From the NCBI GenBank assembly GCA_902774055.1, contig CACYGX010000001.1, forward strand, positions 94,187-158,186: a stretch of 64,000 nucleotides of DNA, written 5' to 3'. A model generated the notes under the pieces. The model made no database searches, had not been told where the DNA came from, and saw nothing but the letters and a program-made list of their open reading frames with translations. The stretch comes from an uncultured Bacteroidales bacterium. Its GTDB lineage: Bacteria > Bacteroidota > Bacteroidia > Bacteroidales > Muribaculaceae. Shown here piece after piece: positions 1 to 8,086 of this stretch. Position 1 is the stretch's first letter. Each line of letters starts with the position of its first letter. The position numbers and the translations under genes were made by a program.

Positions 1-1212
1 AACAAGAAGGACCTCACCGCCAACTGGGACTACAGCGTTGACGCTATCGCTTGGTCGCCCGACGAGAAGTCGATTTATTTCATCTGCCCCTTCCAGGGCG
101 TGCAGCCCATCTTCCGCATGGATGTCGCTACCCAGCGCATCGACACCATTGCTATGGGCGTGTGTGACTTCAACAGCATGGCATTTGCCGGCGACGATAC
201 CGTTATCGCTTGCATGCAGAGCTACCAGACACCCAACGAGATTTATAGCTTGCAAATGGGCAAAAAGCCTGTTCAACTCACTCATGTCAACGACGAGATG
301 CTGGCCCAGGTTGATCCCATCGGCATCGAGAAGCGCATGGTGCCCACCACCGACGGCAAGTTGATGACCACTTGGGTATGCTACCCGCCCAACTTCGATC
401 CCAGCAAGAAGTATCCCGCCATCCTCTTCTGTGAGGGCGGTCCCCAGTCGCCTGTGAGCCAGTTCTGGAGCTACCGCTGGAACATGCGCATCATGGCCAG
501 CAACGGTTACATCGTGATCCTGCCCAACCGCCGCGGTCTGCCGGGCTTCGGCACCGAGTGGAATGCTCAGATCAGTGGCGATTATGGTGGCCAGAACATG
601 CGTGACTACATCAGTGCTGTGGATTACATGAAGAAGGAGCCTTATATCGATGGCGACCACATCGGCGCCGTGGGTGCCAGCTATGGTGGCTATTCGGTTT
701 ACTTCCTCGCTGGTAACCACAACAAGCGTTTTGCTTGCTTCCTGGCTCACGCCGGTATCTTCAACCTCGAGGCACAATATCTCGAGACCGAGGAGATGTG
801 GTTCGTACAGTGGGATCTGGGTGGTCCGTACTGGGAGAAGGGTAATGCTACCGCCCAGCGTTCTTACACCCAGGCCAATCCCAAGAACTACGTGCAGAAT
901 TGGGATACTCCCATCATGTGCACCGCTGGCGAGCTCGACTACCGTATCGTCTTCACCCAGGCTTGCCAGGCATTCAATGCTGCCAAGATCAAGGGCCTGC
1001 CCGCACGCTTGCTGCTCTTCCCCGACGAGAACCACTGGATTCTCAAGCCCCAGAACAGCATCCTGTGGCAACGCGAGTTCTTCAAGTGGCTCGATACTTG
1101 GTTGAAGCCCGATAGCGAGGCTGCCAAGCAGTACAAGGCTCAGCAGGATTCCATCAACGCCGCTAAGGCCGCTGTTGCCGCTCCTGCTCCCGTCGAGGAG
1201 AAAAAGAACTGA
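1..1212 (+). CDS. S9 family peptidase (prolyl oligopeptidase/DPP-IV type), 5' truncated
   Basis: The reading frame is open from the first base, so the N-terminus lies outside the window and 403 residues are visible. The C-terminal alpha/beta-hydrolase domain is complete: the nucleophile motif GASYGGYS puts the catalytic Ser at visible residue 227, Asp is at 313 in GELDYR and His at 345 in DENHW, the order expected for clan SC family S9. The upstream part resembles the last blades of the family's beta-propeller. Such enzymes in Bacteroidales are usually periplasmic and cut dipeptides or short oligopeptides; a signal peptide cannot be checked here. The last 30 residues are an Ala/Lys/Pro-rich tail beyond the usual domain end. 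A strong terminator follows. Family call is secure; substrate is unknown. Confidence 0.9.
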   Translation, partial: NKKDLTANWDYSVDAIAWSPDEKSIYFICPFQGVQPIFRMDVATQRIDTIAMGVCDFNSMAFAGDDTVIACMQSYQTPNEIYSLQMGKKPVQLTHVNDEMLAQVDPIGIEKRMVPTTDGKLMTTWVCYPPNFDPSKKYPAILFCEGGPQSPVSQFWSYRWNMRIMASNGYIVILPNRRGLPGFGTEWNAQISGDYGGQNMRDYISAVDYMKKEPYIDGDHIGAVGASYGGYSVYFLAGNHNKRFACFLAHAGIFNLEAQYLETEEMWFVQWDLGGPYWEKGNATAQRSYTQANPKNYVQNWDTPIMCTAGELDYRIVFTQACQAFNAAKIKGLPARLLLFPDENHWILKPQNSILWQREFFKWLDTWLKPDSEAAKQYKAQQDSINAAKAAVAAPAPVEEKKN

Positions 1213-1243
1213 TTGATCATCAATCGATAGATAATTGACAATT

Positions 1244-1283
1244 TTGAGGGAGGTCCGCATCGTTGGGCCTCCCTCAATTTTTT
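1244..1283 (+). terminator. Rho-independent terminator after the S9 peptidase
   Basis: A 10-bp stem, TTGAGGGAGG pairing with CCTCCCTCAA, is followed directly by six T residues. It sits 32 bases past the peptidase stop codon and before the promoter of the next gene. Confidence 0.85.
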
Positions 1284-1292
1284 GGCCATTCA

Positions 1293-1324
1293 CTTGCAGG
1301 CCTAATCCTTAACCATTACCTTTG
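1293..1324 (+). promoter_or_regulatory. Bacteroidetes-type promoter of the DUF2284 gene
   Basis: CTTG and TACCTTTG are separated by 20 bases, matching the Bacteroidetes -33 (TTTG) and -7 (TAnnTTTG) elements. The -7 box ends only five bases before the ATG, so transcription should begin at or next to the start codon and give an almost leaderless mRNA. Confidence 0.7.
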
Positions 1325-1329
1325 CGGTG

Positions 1330-1896
1330 ATGAAATATACAGTGACCAGCAAGGAAGTGACCATCGGTGCCGACGAGTTTATCGGCCGTTACCGTGACGT
1401 GGAGCGCATCAGGCAATTCTGCCTGACGTGCCCGGGTTATGGCATGACATGGAGTTGTCCACCGTTTGACTTTGACCCCTGCAGCGTCTCGGACGGCTTC
1501 GACAGGGTGAGGCTGATGGGGACTACCATAGAATTTGATGAGGAAACGCGCGCTGCCTGCAAGAGTGCCGAGCAGTCGGCGATGATGGGACGTGAAGCGA
1601 TGCAGGAAGTGTGGCAGACGATGTTGCCGCGCCTCTATGAGATGGAACGTCAGGTGCCTGGCAGCCGATGCTTTACCTTCCGTTGCACATTGTGCCCCGA
1701 GGGCTGCACACGTCCCCAGGGCAAGCCGTGCCGCCATCGCGACAAGATGCGCCACTCGCTGGAGTCGGTGGGCTTTGACATCGAGGCCATGACCCGTGAA
1801 CTGTTTGGCATCGACCTCGAGTGGAGCACCGACGGTTCCCTGCCCAAGCACATCACCCTGGTAACCGCCTTGTTCACCAGGGAAAAAGAGTATTAA
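1330..1896 (+). CDS. DUF2284 family predicted metal-binding protein
   Basis: This 188-residue protein has the cysteine pattern of the DUF2284 family: C31, C34, C43 and C51 in a first cluster (CLTCPGYG, then SCPP) and C114, C119, C122, C126 and C134 in a second (CTLCPEGC). These probably bind a metal ion or an iron-sulfur cluster, but the reaction is not known. An in-frame GTG precedes the ATG directly; the ATG was chosen because the promoter's -7 box ends at 1324 and leaves no room for a leader. It is a single-gene unit between a terminator and a converging membrane-protein gene. Confidence 0.8.
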   Translation: MKYTVTSKEVTIGADEFIGRYRDVERIRQFCLTCPGYGMTWSCPPFDFDPCSVSDGFDRVRLMGTTIEFDEETRAACKSAEQSAMMGREAMQEVWQTMLPRLYEMERQVPGSRCFTFRCTLCPEGCTRPQGKPCRHRDKMRHSLESVGFDIEAMTRELFGIDLEWSTDGSLPKHITLVTALFTREKEY

Positions 1897-1912
1897 TCGG
1901 TTAAATCCGCCG

Positions 1913-1937
1913 AATTGGAATTCGCCCCGCAGGGTCG
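1913..1937. repeat. Short interspersed repeat, copy 1
   Basis: The stretch AATTGGAATTCGCCCCGCAG plus the following GGTCG matches 23 of 25 bases at 45536-45560, in another intergenic region. It lies between two converging genes. Two copies 43 kb apart in non-coding DNA suggest a dispersed intergenic repeat. Confidence 0.6.
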
Positions 1938-1938
1938 A

Positions 1939-2322
1939 TTACCACTTGTGGAAGACAAAGAACACCGCCATCACCAGGCAGATAAACGCTGCCAAATGGT
2001 TCCACCGCAACGACTCGCCATTGAAGAAAACGGTGACAAACACCGTGAACACAGCCAGCGAAATCACTTCTTGAATGACCTTTAACTGCATGATGTTGAA
2101 CGGGCCGCCATTACCGTCAAAGCCAATGCGGTTGGCGGGCACCTGGCAGGAATATTCGGGCAGGGCCAGCATCCACGACAACAAGATGATGACATAGAGT
2201 GGTGTGTTGTCACTGAAAACTTTGATCTGCTGCAGTTTCAGGTGGCCGTACCAGGCAAACGTCATGAAGATGTTGGACACAATGAGTAGTCCGATTGTAT
2301 AGATTTGTTGCAAGTGAGGCAT
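1939..2322 (-). CDS. DMT-superfamily membrane protein (DUF486)
   Basis: This 127-residue protein is almost entirely hydrophobic, with about four membrane helices, and contains the family hallmark NIFMTFAWYGHLK near its N-terminus. DUF486 proteins are short drug/metabolite-transporter-like proteins; no substrate has been assigned. A longer frame would start at an ATG at 2370, but that ATG overlaps the -7 promoter box TACTTTTG, so the start beginning MPHLQQ was chosen. It is transcribed leftward, divergent from the AraC-family gene. Confidence 0.8.
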   Translation of the reverse strand: MPHLQQIYTIGLLIVSNIFMTFAWYGHLKLQQIKVFSDNTPLYVIILLSWMLALPEYSCQVPANRIGFDGNGGPFNIMQLKVIQEVISLAVFTVFVTVFFNGESLRWNHLAAFICLVMAVFFVFHKW

Positions 2323-2357
2323 GTGAAGTATTGTGTTCGGTTTTCGTTTTGACGGCG

Positions 2358-2365
2358 CAAAAGTA
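2358..2365 (-). promoter_or_regulatory. -7 promoter box (TACTTTTG) for the DUF486 gene
   Basis: On the minus strand TACTTTTG matches TAnnTTTG exactly and lies 36 bases upstream of the chosen ATG. It rules out the upstream ATG at 2370 as a start. Confidence 0.65.
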
Positions 2366-2373
2366 GTCATTTA

Positions 2374-2405
2374 TTCTGATTTCTGGTCAATTATTCCTAA
2401 ATTTG
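2374..2405 (+). promoter_or_regulatory. Bacteroidetes-type promoter of the AraC-family gene
   Basis: TCTG and TAAATTTG are separated by 20 bases; the second matches the -7 consensus exactly. The ATG follows 24 bases after the box, giving a leader of about 15-20 bases. Confidence 0.65.
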
Positions 2406-2428
2406 CAGTCTAAACTCTTGAAATAACG

Positions 2429-3283
2429 ATGAAGGAAACCGTGATGCAACCTGTTGACATGTCGATGATGCACGTCACCGCGGCGGCCATCTCTTGGGGC
2501 GACGAACTGCTATTGATGGACACAATGGGCTTCACTGTGCCTATTGTTGGACTCGATTCGCCAGAGCGTTATCCCATGAAACTGCCCTTGTCTTGCATGC
2601 TGATAGTTTTAGAAGGCGAGGTCAGGTACCGCATCAATTTTCGTGAAATTGTGGCTGCTGGCAACACCTGTGCAATAATTGGCGAAAGCAACATTATCGA
2701 TAACGTGGCTTATAGTGACAATGCGCAATTCATCGAACTCATGTTCTCCCAGCAGGGAATTGGCATCGGCCAACCGAGCAGCCACCGTCTGTACGCCCTT
2801 CAGGACGAGCCCATGGCCATGCTCAAGGGCCTCTATGGCATGCTGCGCACGATGTTGAGTAACCCCGTTTTTAACACCAGGCGGGATGCTGTTGCCAACT
2901 GTATCCGCCTCATGCTCAGTATCGTTGAGCAGGACGATGATCACAACGCTACCGTCAAGAACAAGTCGAGTCGCCGTGATGAGATTGTCGCCAGTTTTCT
3001 GGATTGTGTTAATGCCAATTACCGCGAGCACCGCGAGCTAGGTTTCTATGCCGACCAGTTGTCCCTGTCGCTCAAGTACATGTCTCAGGTCATCTATGAG
3101 CAGACAGGTCGCCACCCGTCGCAGTGGATTAAGGATTACGTCATACTTGACGCCAAGACGATGCTACGAAGCGGTCGCTACACGGTCCAGCAGGTAGCCG
3201 AGGAGTTGCATTTCCCCAACCAGTCGTTTTTCGGTAAGTATTTCAAGGAAGCTGTTGGCGTCTCTCCCAAGAAGTGGAAGTGA
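2429..3283 (+). CDS. AraC/XylS-family transcriptional regulator
   Basis: This 284-residue protein has an N-terminal cupin-like sensor region (about 1-165) and a C-terminal AraC DNA-binding domain (about 180-284). The second helix-turn-helix is clear: VQQVAEELHFPNQSFFGKYF followed by KEAVGVSPKKWK. The layout is the ligand-sensing AraC type; no ligand can be named. It is divergent from the DUF486 gene and stops four bases before the converging phosphoesterase gene. Other in-frame ATGs at 2444 and 2459 are possible; the first was kept because it follows the promoter most closely. Confidence 0.9.
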   Translation: MKETVMQPVDMSMMHVTAAAISWGDELLLMDTMGFTVPIVGLDSPERYPMKLPLSCMLIVLEGEVRYRINFREIVAAGNTCAIIGESNIIDNVAYSDNAQFIELMFSQQGIGIGQPSSHRLYALQDEPMAMLKGLYGMLRTMLSNPVFNTRRDAVANCIRLMLSIVEQDDDHNATVKNKSSRRDEIVASFLDCVNANYREHRELGFYADQLSLSLKYMSQVIYEQTGRHPSQWIKDYVILDAKTMLRSGRYTVQQVAEELHFPNQSFFGKYFKEAVGVSPKKWK

Positions 3284-3287
3284 ACGC

Positions 3288-4379
3288 TTAATGCCCTTGG
3301 GGCGAAACGTTGATGACAACGTACTCTGAATCGGTGCCGATGCGGAACTTGCCGCCCCAGATGCCCAGTCCCGAGCTGACGTAGTAGTCGGTCTTGCCGC
3401 GTTGCCACTGCCCGTAGTCACATTCATACATCTTCTTGGTGACCCAGTTCAGGGGCCACACTTGGCCACGATGGGTGTGTCCGCTCAACTGCAGATCCAC
3501 ACCGTTTTGCTCGGCTTCTTCAAGATGATAGGGCTGATGATCGAGCATGATGATGTATGTGTCGCGGTCGATGCCGTTCATCAACTGCTCGACGTTCTTG
3601 CGCCGCCTGTTGCTGCGGTCGTCGCGTCCCGCAATAGTCACGTTGCCGATTGTCATTGTGCTGTCTCTCAAGATATGGATGCCCGTGTGGCTCAATAGTT
3701 CCAGCGACTTGTCAAGGCCCGTGATATACTCGTGGTTGCCCAGGCAGGCAATGGTGGGGGCATTGAGGCGATGAAGTTCCTCGGCGGTACCTTGGGCCTG
3801 CAAGGGTCTCACATTGCCGTCAATCATATCACCCGCGATGAGGATGAGGTCGGCCTGCTCGGCATTGATCATGTTTACCCATCGGCCAATTTCTGCGCGG
3901 CGGTTATGGAACCCGGCGTGCAGGTCGCTCACCATGACGATTTTCAGCGGACGCTCTAGCGGCTTGTCGGTGGTGAGGTTGATTTCCTGTCGTTGCTTGT
4001 TGTGATAGTGGATGTTACCGCCGATAAAGGTCACCAGCATCAATCCCGTCAACACGGCACTTGTCACGGCATTGTCGCGCAGCCATGTCGCGGGCACCAG
4101 ATGAACGAGCCGCCCGATGTCGAGAACGAGAAACGCCATCAGCAGGTAGAACATGATGACGAGCCACGAATTACCGATTTCATACATCACTGTGGCCATA
4201 CCCAGCGGCAGGCTATCGCTCTTGAACTGGAATACCATGCAGCACAGCGCAGCAAGCATCAGCAGGAGAACAACCACCTTGACGGGTGTCGAGAACGGCA
4301 GCAGGCGCCACACGTGCCACGACACATAGGCAAACATGGATAGGATTACGGTTAACGCAACAATGAAGAATTTAGCCAT
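3288..4379 (-). CDS. Membrane-anchored calcineurin-like metallophosphoesterase
   Basis: The 363-residue protein has four or five N-terminal membrane helices (about 1-125) followed by a phosphoesterase domain. Metal-site motifs appear in order: SDLHAG (D152, H154), AGDMIDG (D184), GNHEY (N215, H216) and GHTHRGQ (H301, H303). This is the YaeI/YkuE-like arrangement, where related enzymes act on phospholipid pyrophosphates; the substrate here is inference only. A longer frame starts at 4406, but that ATG is inside the TATTTTTG promoter box, so the ATG beginning MAKFFI was chosen. Confidence 0.88.
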   Translation of the reverse strand: MAKFFIVALTVILSMFAYVSWHVWRLLPFSTPVKVVVLLLMLAALCCMVFQFKSDSLPLGMATVMYEIGNSWLVIMFYLLMAFLVLDIGRLVHLVPATWLRDNAVTSAVLTGLMLVTFIGGNIHYHNKQRQEINLTTDKPLERPLKIVMVSDLHAGFHNRRAEIGRWVNMINAEQADLILIAGDMIDGNVRPLQAQGTAEELHRLNAPTIACLGNHEYITGLDKSLELLSHTGIHILRDSTMTIGNVTIAGRDDRSNRRRKNVEQLMNGIDRDTYIIMLDHQPYHLEEAEQNGVDLQLSGHTHRGQVWPLNWVTKKMYECDYGQWQRGKTDYYVSSGLGIWGGKFRIGTDSEYVVINVSPQGH

Positions 4380-4395
4380 AAATTTATTTTTGGCG

Positions 4396-4403
4396 CAAAA
4401 ATA
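4396..4403 (-). promoter_or_regulatory. -7 promoter box (TATTTTTG) for the metallophosphoesterase
   Basis: An exact TAnnTTTG match on the minus strand ends 16 bases before the chosen ATG, implying a leader of roughly ten bases. No convincing -33 element was seen. Confidence 0.55.
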
Positions 4404-4446
4404 CAATAAAGTCGCCTCAATCTGGACGAAACTGAGCTTTATTAAC

Positions 4447-4454
4447 TAATTTTG
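4447..4454 (+). promoter_or_regulatory. -7 promoter box (TAATTTTG) for the DEAD-box gene
   Basis: An exact TAnnTTTG match lies 21 bases before the helicase ATG. A weak TCTG -33 candidate sits 22 bases upstream. Confidence 0.55.
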
Positions 4455-4475
4455 TGGCTTAAATAGTCACAAGTC

Positions 4476-5798
4476 ATGAAGGAGAAGGATATCATGCCTC
4501 TGGTGAAGCGGCGCATGGGCATTGACGAGCTCAATGACATGCAGCAGCAGGCACTCAACGTGTGGAAATCGGGTGGGGGAGATCTCGTCTTGTATTCCCC
4601 GACGGGAACGGGCAAGACGCTGGCTTTCTCGCTGTGCTTGTTGCAGGCCCTCAAGCCGCCCATGCAGCAGTTGCAGGCGGTGGTGCTGGCTCCATCACGG
4701 GAGTTGGTGATGCAGACGGCCGAAATCCTGCGTTCTCTGGCCGTCGGCTACAAGGTCACTCCGTGCTATGGTGGGCATGCCGCCAGCGAAGAGAAAGCCT
4801 CGCTGGCTGTCACGCCCGATGTCATTGTTTCCACACCGGGGCGCTTGCTCGACCACCAGCGGCGTGGCAACATCGACCTGGCAGGCGCTCGCCTGCTAGT
4901 GCTTGACGAGATGGACAAGTCGCTGGAACTGGGATTTGAGGAGGAGATGCGCCAACTCTTGAAGAAGATGCCGCGCTTGAACCGCCGCATCCTGGCCTCA
5001 GCAACTGTGTTGTATCCAGTGCCCGATTACGTTCGCCTTCACAACCCGGCAACCCTCAACGTGCTTGAGAAAACCGACCTGCCTGCCGAGCGCATCACGG
5101 TTCGCCAAATCATCGCCGACAGCAAGGACAAACTGGAAACCCTGCGCAACCTCCTGCTGAGCCTCGACGGCGGCAAGACCATCGTGTTTGCCAACTACCG
5201 CGAGAGCGTGGAGCGCATCCACCAGTTCCTGGCAAGGGGGCGCATAGATGCTGGCATCTATCACGGCGCGCTCGAGCAACAGGACCGCGAGCGTGCTGTT
5301 GCCATGCTCAACAACGGCAGTATCACGGTGCTGGTGGCCACCGATCTCGCCTCACGCGGACTGGATATCGACACGGTGGAACATATCATCCACTACCACC
5401 TGCCCGTGAATGAGCAGGCTTATATCCATCGCAACGGGCGCACGGCGCGCGTCGATGCCACGGGTAACACCTATGTGATCACGGCTCCTGGAGAACAACT
5501 CCCCGAGTGGGTGACCGTGGACGAGACGATGGATCTTCACCCTGCCGACAGCATGCCCCGTGCCGCGATGGCGACCATCTATTTCCAGGCAGGAAAGAAG
5601 GAGAAACTTTCGCGTGGTGACATCATGGGCTTTATTGCCAGTAATGGCGGCATCGAGGCCGGCGACATCGGGCGTATCGACGTGCGCGACCATTACTCGC
5701 TGGCGGCAGTTCCCCGCCATCAGGCCCAAGAGGTGCTCAAGCGCCTCCAGAATGCCAAAATCAAGGGTAAAAAGGTGAGATTGTCACTGCTCAAATAA
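4476..5798 (+). CDS. DbpA-like DEAD-box RNA helicase
   Basis: The 440-residue protein has both RecA-like helicase lobes and a C-terminal DbpA-type RNA-binding domain (about 372-440). Motif I is PTGTGKT (42-48), motif III SAT (175-177) and motif VI HRNGRTAR (318-325). Motif II is DEMD (144-147) instead of DEAD; the metal-binding Asp-Glu and final Asp are kept. Proteins with this tail help assemble the large ribosomal subunit by binding 23S rRNA helix 92, which is the likely role here. The usual N-terminal Q-motif aromatic region is shortened. It is followed 70 bases later by fbp. Confidence 0.88.
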   Translation: MKEKDIMPLVKRRMGIDELNDMQQQALNVWKSGGGDLVLYSPTGTGKTLAFSLCLLQALKPPMQQLQAVVLAPSRELVMQTAEILRSLAVGYKVTPCYGGHAASEEKASLAVTPDVIVSTPGRLLDHQRRGNIDLAGARLLVLDEMDKSLELGFEEEMRQLLKKMPRLNRRILASATVLYPVPDYVRLHNPATLNVLEKTDLPAERITVRQIIADSKDKLETLRNLLLSLDGGKTIVFANYRESVERIHQFLARGRIDAGIYHGALEQQDRERAVAMLNNGSITVLVATDLASRGLDIDTVEHIIHYHLPVNEQAYIHRNGRTARVDATGNTYVITAPGEQLPEWVTVDETMDLHPADSMPRAAMATIYFQAGKKEKLSRGDIMGFIASNGGIEAGDIGRIDVRDHYSLAAVPRHQAQEVLKRLQNAKIKGKKVRLSLLK

Positions 5799-5810
5799 TA
5801 TTTTTTAACT

Positions 5811-5842
5811 TTTGACGTTATACAGTATATAATGTACCTTAA
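5811..5842 (+). promoter_or_regulatory. Possible promoter of fbp
   Basis: TTTG and TACCTTAA are separated by 20 bases. The -33 box is perfect and the -7 box matches six of eight consensus positions. The fbp ATG follows 26 bases later. Confidence 0.4.
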
Positions 5843-5868
5843 ACTCATAAAAAAGCTATAGCAGAACT

Positions 5869-7878
5869 ATGAAACCAAAGAAAAGAAAACGTGACCTCTA
5901 TTTCCTGAAGTTGCTGTCACGCAGCTTCCCCAATGTGGCGACTGCCAGCACCGAGATCATCAACCTCGAAGCGATTCTGAACCTTCCCAAGGGTACCGAA
6001 CACTTCCTTGCTGACCTCCATGGTGAGTATCTTGCTTTCCAGCACGTGTTGCGCAATGCCAGTGGTACCATTAAGCGTAAAGTGGGTGAGATTTTCAACG
6101 ACTCGTTGAGTACCCGTGAACAGAAGGACCTGTGCACCCTCATCTACTATCCTGCCGAGAAACTGGAACTTGTCAAGGCCGCTATTCCCGACAAAGATGA
6201 ACTGAATGACTGGTACTTCATCACCATCAACCGCCTAGTGAAGGTGTGCCGCAATGTGTCGTCAAAATATAGCCGTTCCAAGGTGCACAAGGCACTGCCC
6301 GAGGATTTCTCCTACATCATTCAGGAGCTCATGCACGAGCACAGCAGTGATCCCAACAAGCAGGCCTATGTGGATGTGATTATCAAGACCATCATCTCGA
6401 CCCATCGTGTGGACGAGTTCATCATCGCGATGTGTAACCTTATCCAGCAGTTGACCATCGACATGCTGCACATCCTGGGCGATGTCTATGACCGTGGCCC
6501 CAGCCCCGACAAGATCATGGATGTCCTGGGCAGTTTCCACAACTTCGATATCCAGTGGGGTAACCACGATATCCTGTGGATGGGCGCCGCAGCAGGCAAT
6601 GATTGCAGTATTGCCAATGTGTTGCGTATCGCCCTGCGCTACGGCAACCACGGTGTGCTCGAGGACGGTTACGGCATCAACCTGTTGCCGCTGGCAACCT
6701 TCGCTATGGACACCTATGCCAACGATCCCTGCGAGCGCTTCCTGCCCAAGGACGGCAGCGCCAAGGATCCCGAGCGTGCACGCACGGCACAACTCGTTGC
6801 CCAGATGCACAAGGCCATCAGCATCATCCAGTTCAAACTCGAGGCTGCCGCCATCAAGCGTCGTCCCGACTTTGACATGAAGGATCGTCTCTTGCTCGAC
6901 AAGATGGACCTCCAGAAGGGTATCATTAAAATCAAAGGCAAGGAATATGAAATGCTGGACACCAACTTCCCGACAGTTGATCCCAAGCATCCCTACAAGT
7001 TGACGCCTGAGGAGGAATCCATCGTCAACAAGTTGCACCAGTCGTTCACCGAGAGCGATAAACTGCGCAAGCACATGAAATGCATGTTCCGCAACGGTTG
7101 TCTCTACACCATTGCTAACGGTAACCTGCTTTACCATGCCTCCATCCCCCTGAACGAGGACGGAACCCTCAAGGACGTGCTCATCCGCGGCGAGAAGTAC
7201 CATGGTAAGGCTCTGCTCAAGCGCGCTGGCAACCTTATCCGCTCGGCATACTTTGGATGTGAGGACCCCGATGAATATGCCTTTGCACTCGACTACCTGT
7301 GGTACCTGTGGTGTGGCAAGGATTCGCCCGCGTTCGACAAGAGCAAGATGGCGACCTTTGAGCGCTACTTCATTGCCGACAAGGATACCCACAAGGAGGT
7401 AAAGGGTGCTTACTACACCATGCGTGATAACCCCGAGGTGGTTGACATGATCCTCGATGAATTTGGTGTCGAGGGCGAACATCGCCACATCATCAACGGC
7501 CACGTGCCCGTCAAGACCATCAAGGGTGAGAATCCCATCAAGGCCGGCGGCAAACTCATGGTGATTGACGGCGGTTTCTCTAAGGCCTACCAGCCCGAGA
7601 CGGGTATTGCAGGATACACCCTGGTGTACCATTCGCGCGGTTTCGAACTTGTTCAGCACGAGCCCTTCTCGTCCAAGGAGGAGGCCGTGAACCAGGGCCA
7701 GGACATTAAGTCCACGCGCAGCCTGGTTGAGCTCACTAACCACCGCATGCATGTCAAGGACACCGACATAGGCATTGAACTGCAGTCCCAGATCGACGAC
7801 CTCAAGGAACTGCTTGACGCTTACCGCTCTGGCGACCTCAAGGAGCGCAACCTGCGTCCCATCACCAACAAGCGCTAA
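5869..7878 (+). CDS. fbp: Class III fructose-1,6-bisphosphatase
   Basis: The enzyme hydrolyses fructose 1,6-bisphosphate to fructose 6-phosphate, the committed step of gluconeogenesis, in the cytoplasm. At 669 residues it matches the Firmicutes/Bacteroidetes class III family (about 650-670). Metal-site motifs of the metallophosphatase fold are visible: ADLHGEY (D49, H51), GDVYDRGP (D205, D208), WGNHD (N232, H233, D234) and, near the C-terminus, INGHVPVK and IDGGFS. The start is the first ATG, followed by a basic KPKKRKRD stretch. The gene stands alone with a large palindrome downstream. Confidence 0.95.
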   Translation: MKPKKRKRDLYFLKLLSRSFPNVATASTEIINLEAILNLPKGTEHFLADLHGEYLAFQHVLRNASGTIKRKVGEIFNDSLSTREQKDLCTLIYYPAEKLELVKAAIPDKDELNDWYFITINRLVKVCRNVSSKYSRSKVHKALPEDFSYIIQELMHEHSSDPNKQAYVDVIIKTIISTHRVDEFIIAMCNLIQQLTIDMLHILGDVYDRGPSPDKIMDVLGSFHNFDIQWGNHDILWMGAAAGNDCSIANVLRIALRYGNHGVLEDGYGINLLPLATFAMDTYANDPCERFLPKDGSAKDPERARTAQLVAQMHKAISIIQFKLEAAAIKRRPDFDMKDRLLLDKMDLQKGIIKIKGKEYEMLDTNFPTVDPKHPYKLTPEEESIVNKLHQSFTESDKLRKHMKCMFRNGCLYTIANGNLLYHASIPLNEDGTLKDVLIRGEKYHGKALLKRAGNLIRSAYFGCEDPDEYAFALDYLWYLWCGKDSPAFDKSKMATFERYFIADKDTHKEVKGAYYTMRDNPEVVDMILDEFGVEGEHRHIINGHVPVKTIKGENPIKAGGKLMVIDGGFSKAYQPETGIAGYTLVYHSRGFELVQHEPFSSKEEAVNQGQDIKSTRSLVELTNHRMHVKDTDIGIELQSQIDDLKELLDAYRSGDLKERNLRPITNKR

Positions 7879-7906
7879 ACCGCCCCTCTGTCGAGAACCT
7901 CAATAA

Positions 7907-7956
7907 CACGGGCAACATGGTTGGCAATCGTCTGATTGTCGGTCATGTTGCCTGTG
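7907..7956. other. Long two-part inverted repeat downstream of fbp
   Basis: CACGGGCAACATG pairs with CATGTTGCCTGTG (13 bp, one G-U), and inside the loop GGCAATC pairs with GATTGTC. The T-run (8 T at about 7989-7996) is about 33 bases away, so this is not a textbook terminator. It may protect the fbp mRNA end or be a structured RNA element. Confidence 0.6.
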
Positions 7957-8027
7957 TTGTACGGTAGTAGTTTTAAACTGTAAAGTGTTTTTTTTGTCTA
8001 ATCAATCGGTTATTTAAAAATAAATAC

Positions 8028-8035
8028 TATATTTG
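8028..8035 (+). promoter_or_regulatory. -7 promoter box (TATATTTG) for the OmpA-like gene
   Basis: An exact TAnnTTTG match lies 51 bases before the ATG. The leader is A/T-rich (TTAATTAATAAATAAAG), as is common for strongly expressed Bacteroidetes genes. No -33 element is clear. Confidence 0.55.
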
Positions 8036-8086
8036 CAAGTTGTAAAGATTGGACAATTCACATTATTAATTAATAAATAAAGAAAA

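Noticed and set aside
2370-2428. ATG at 2370 as the start of the DUF486 gene
   Set aside because: The ATG overlaps the TACTTTTG promoter box and the added 16 residues do not belong to the family.
6262-7752. Minus-strand frame of 496 codons opposite fbp
   Set aside because: It is fully antisense to an unmistakable enzyme gene, its translation has no recognisable domains, and it arises from the GC-rich third codon positions of fbp.
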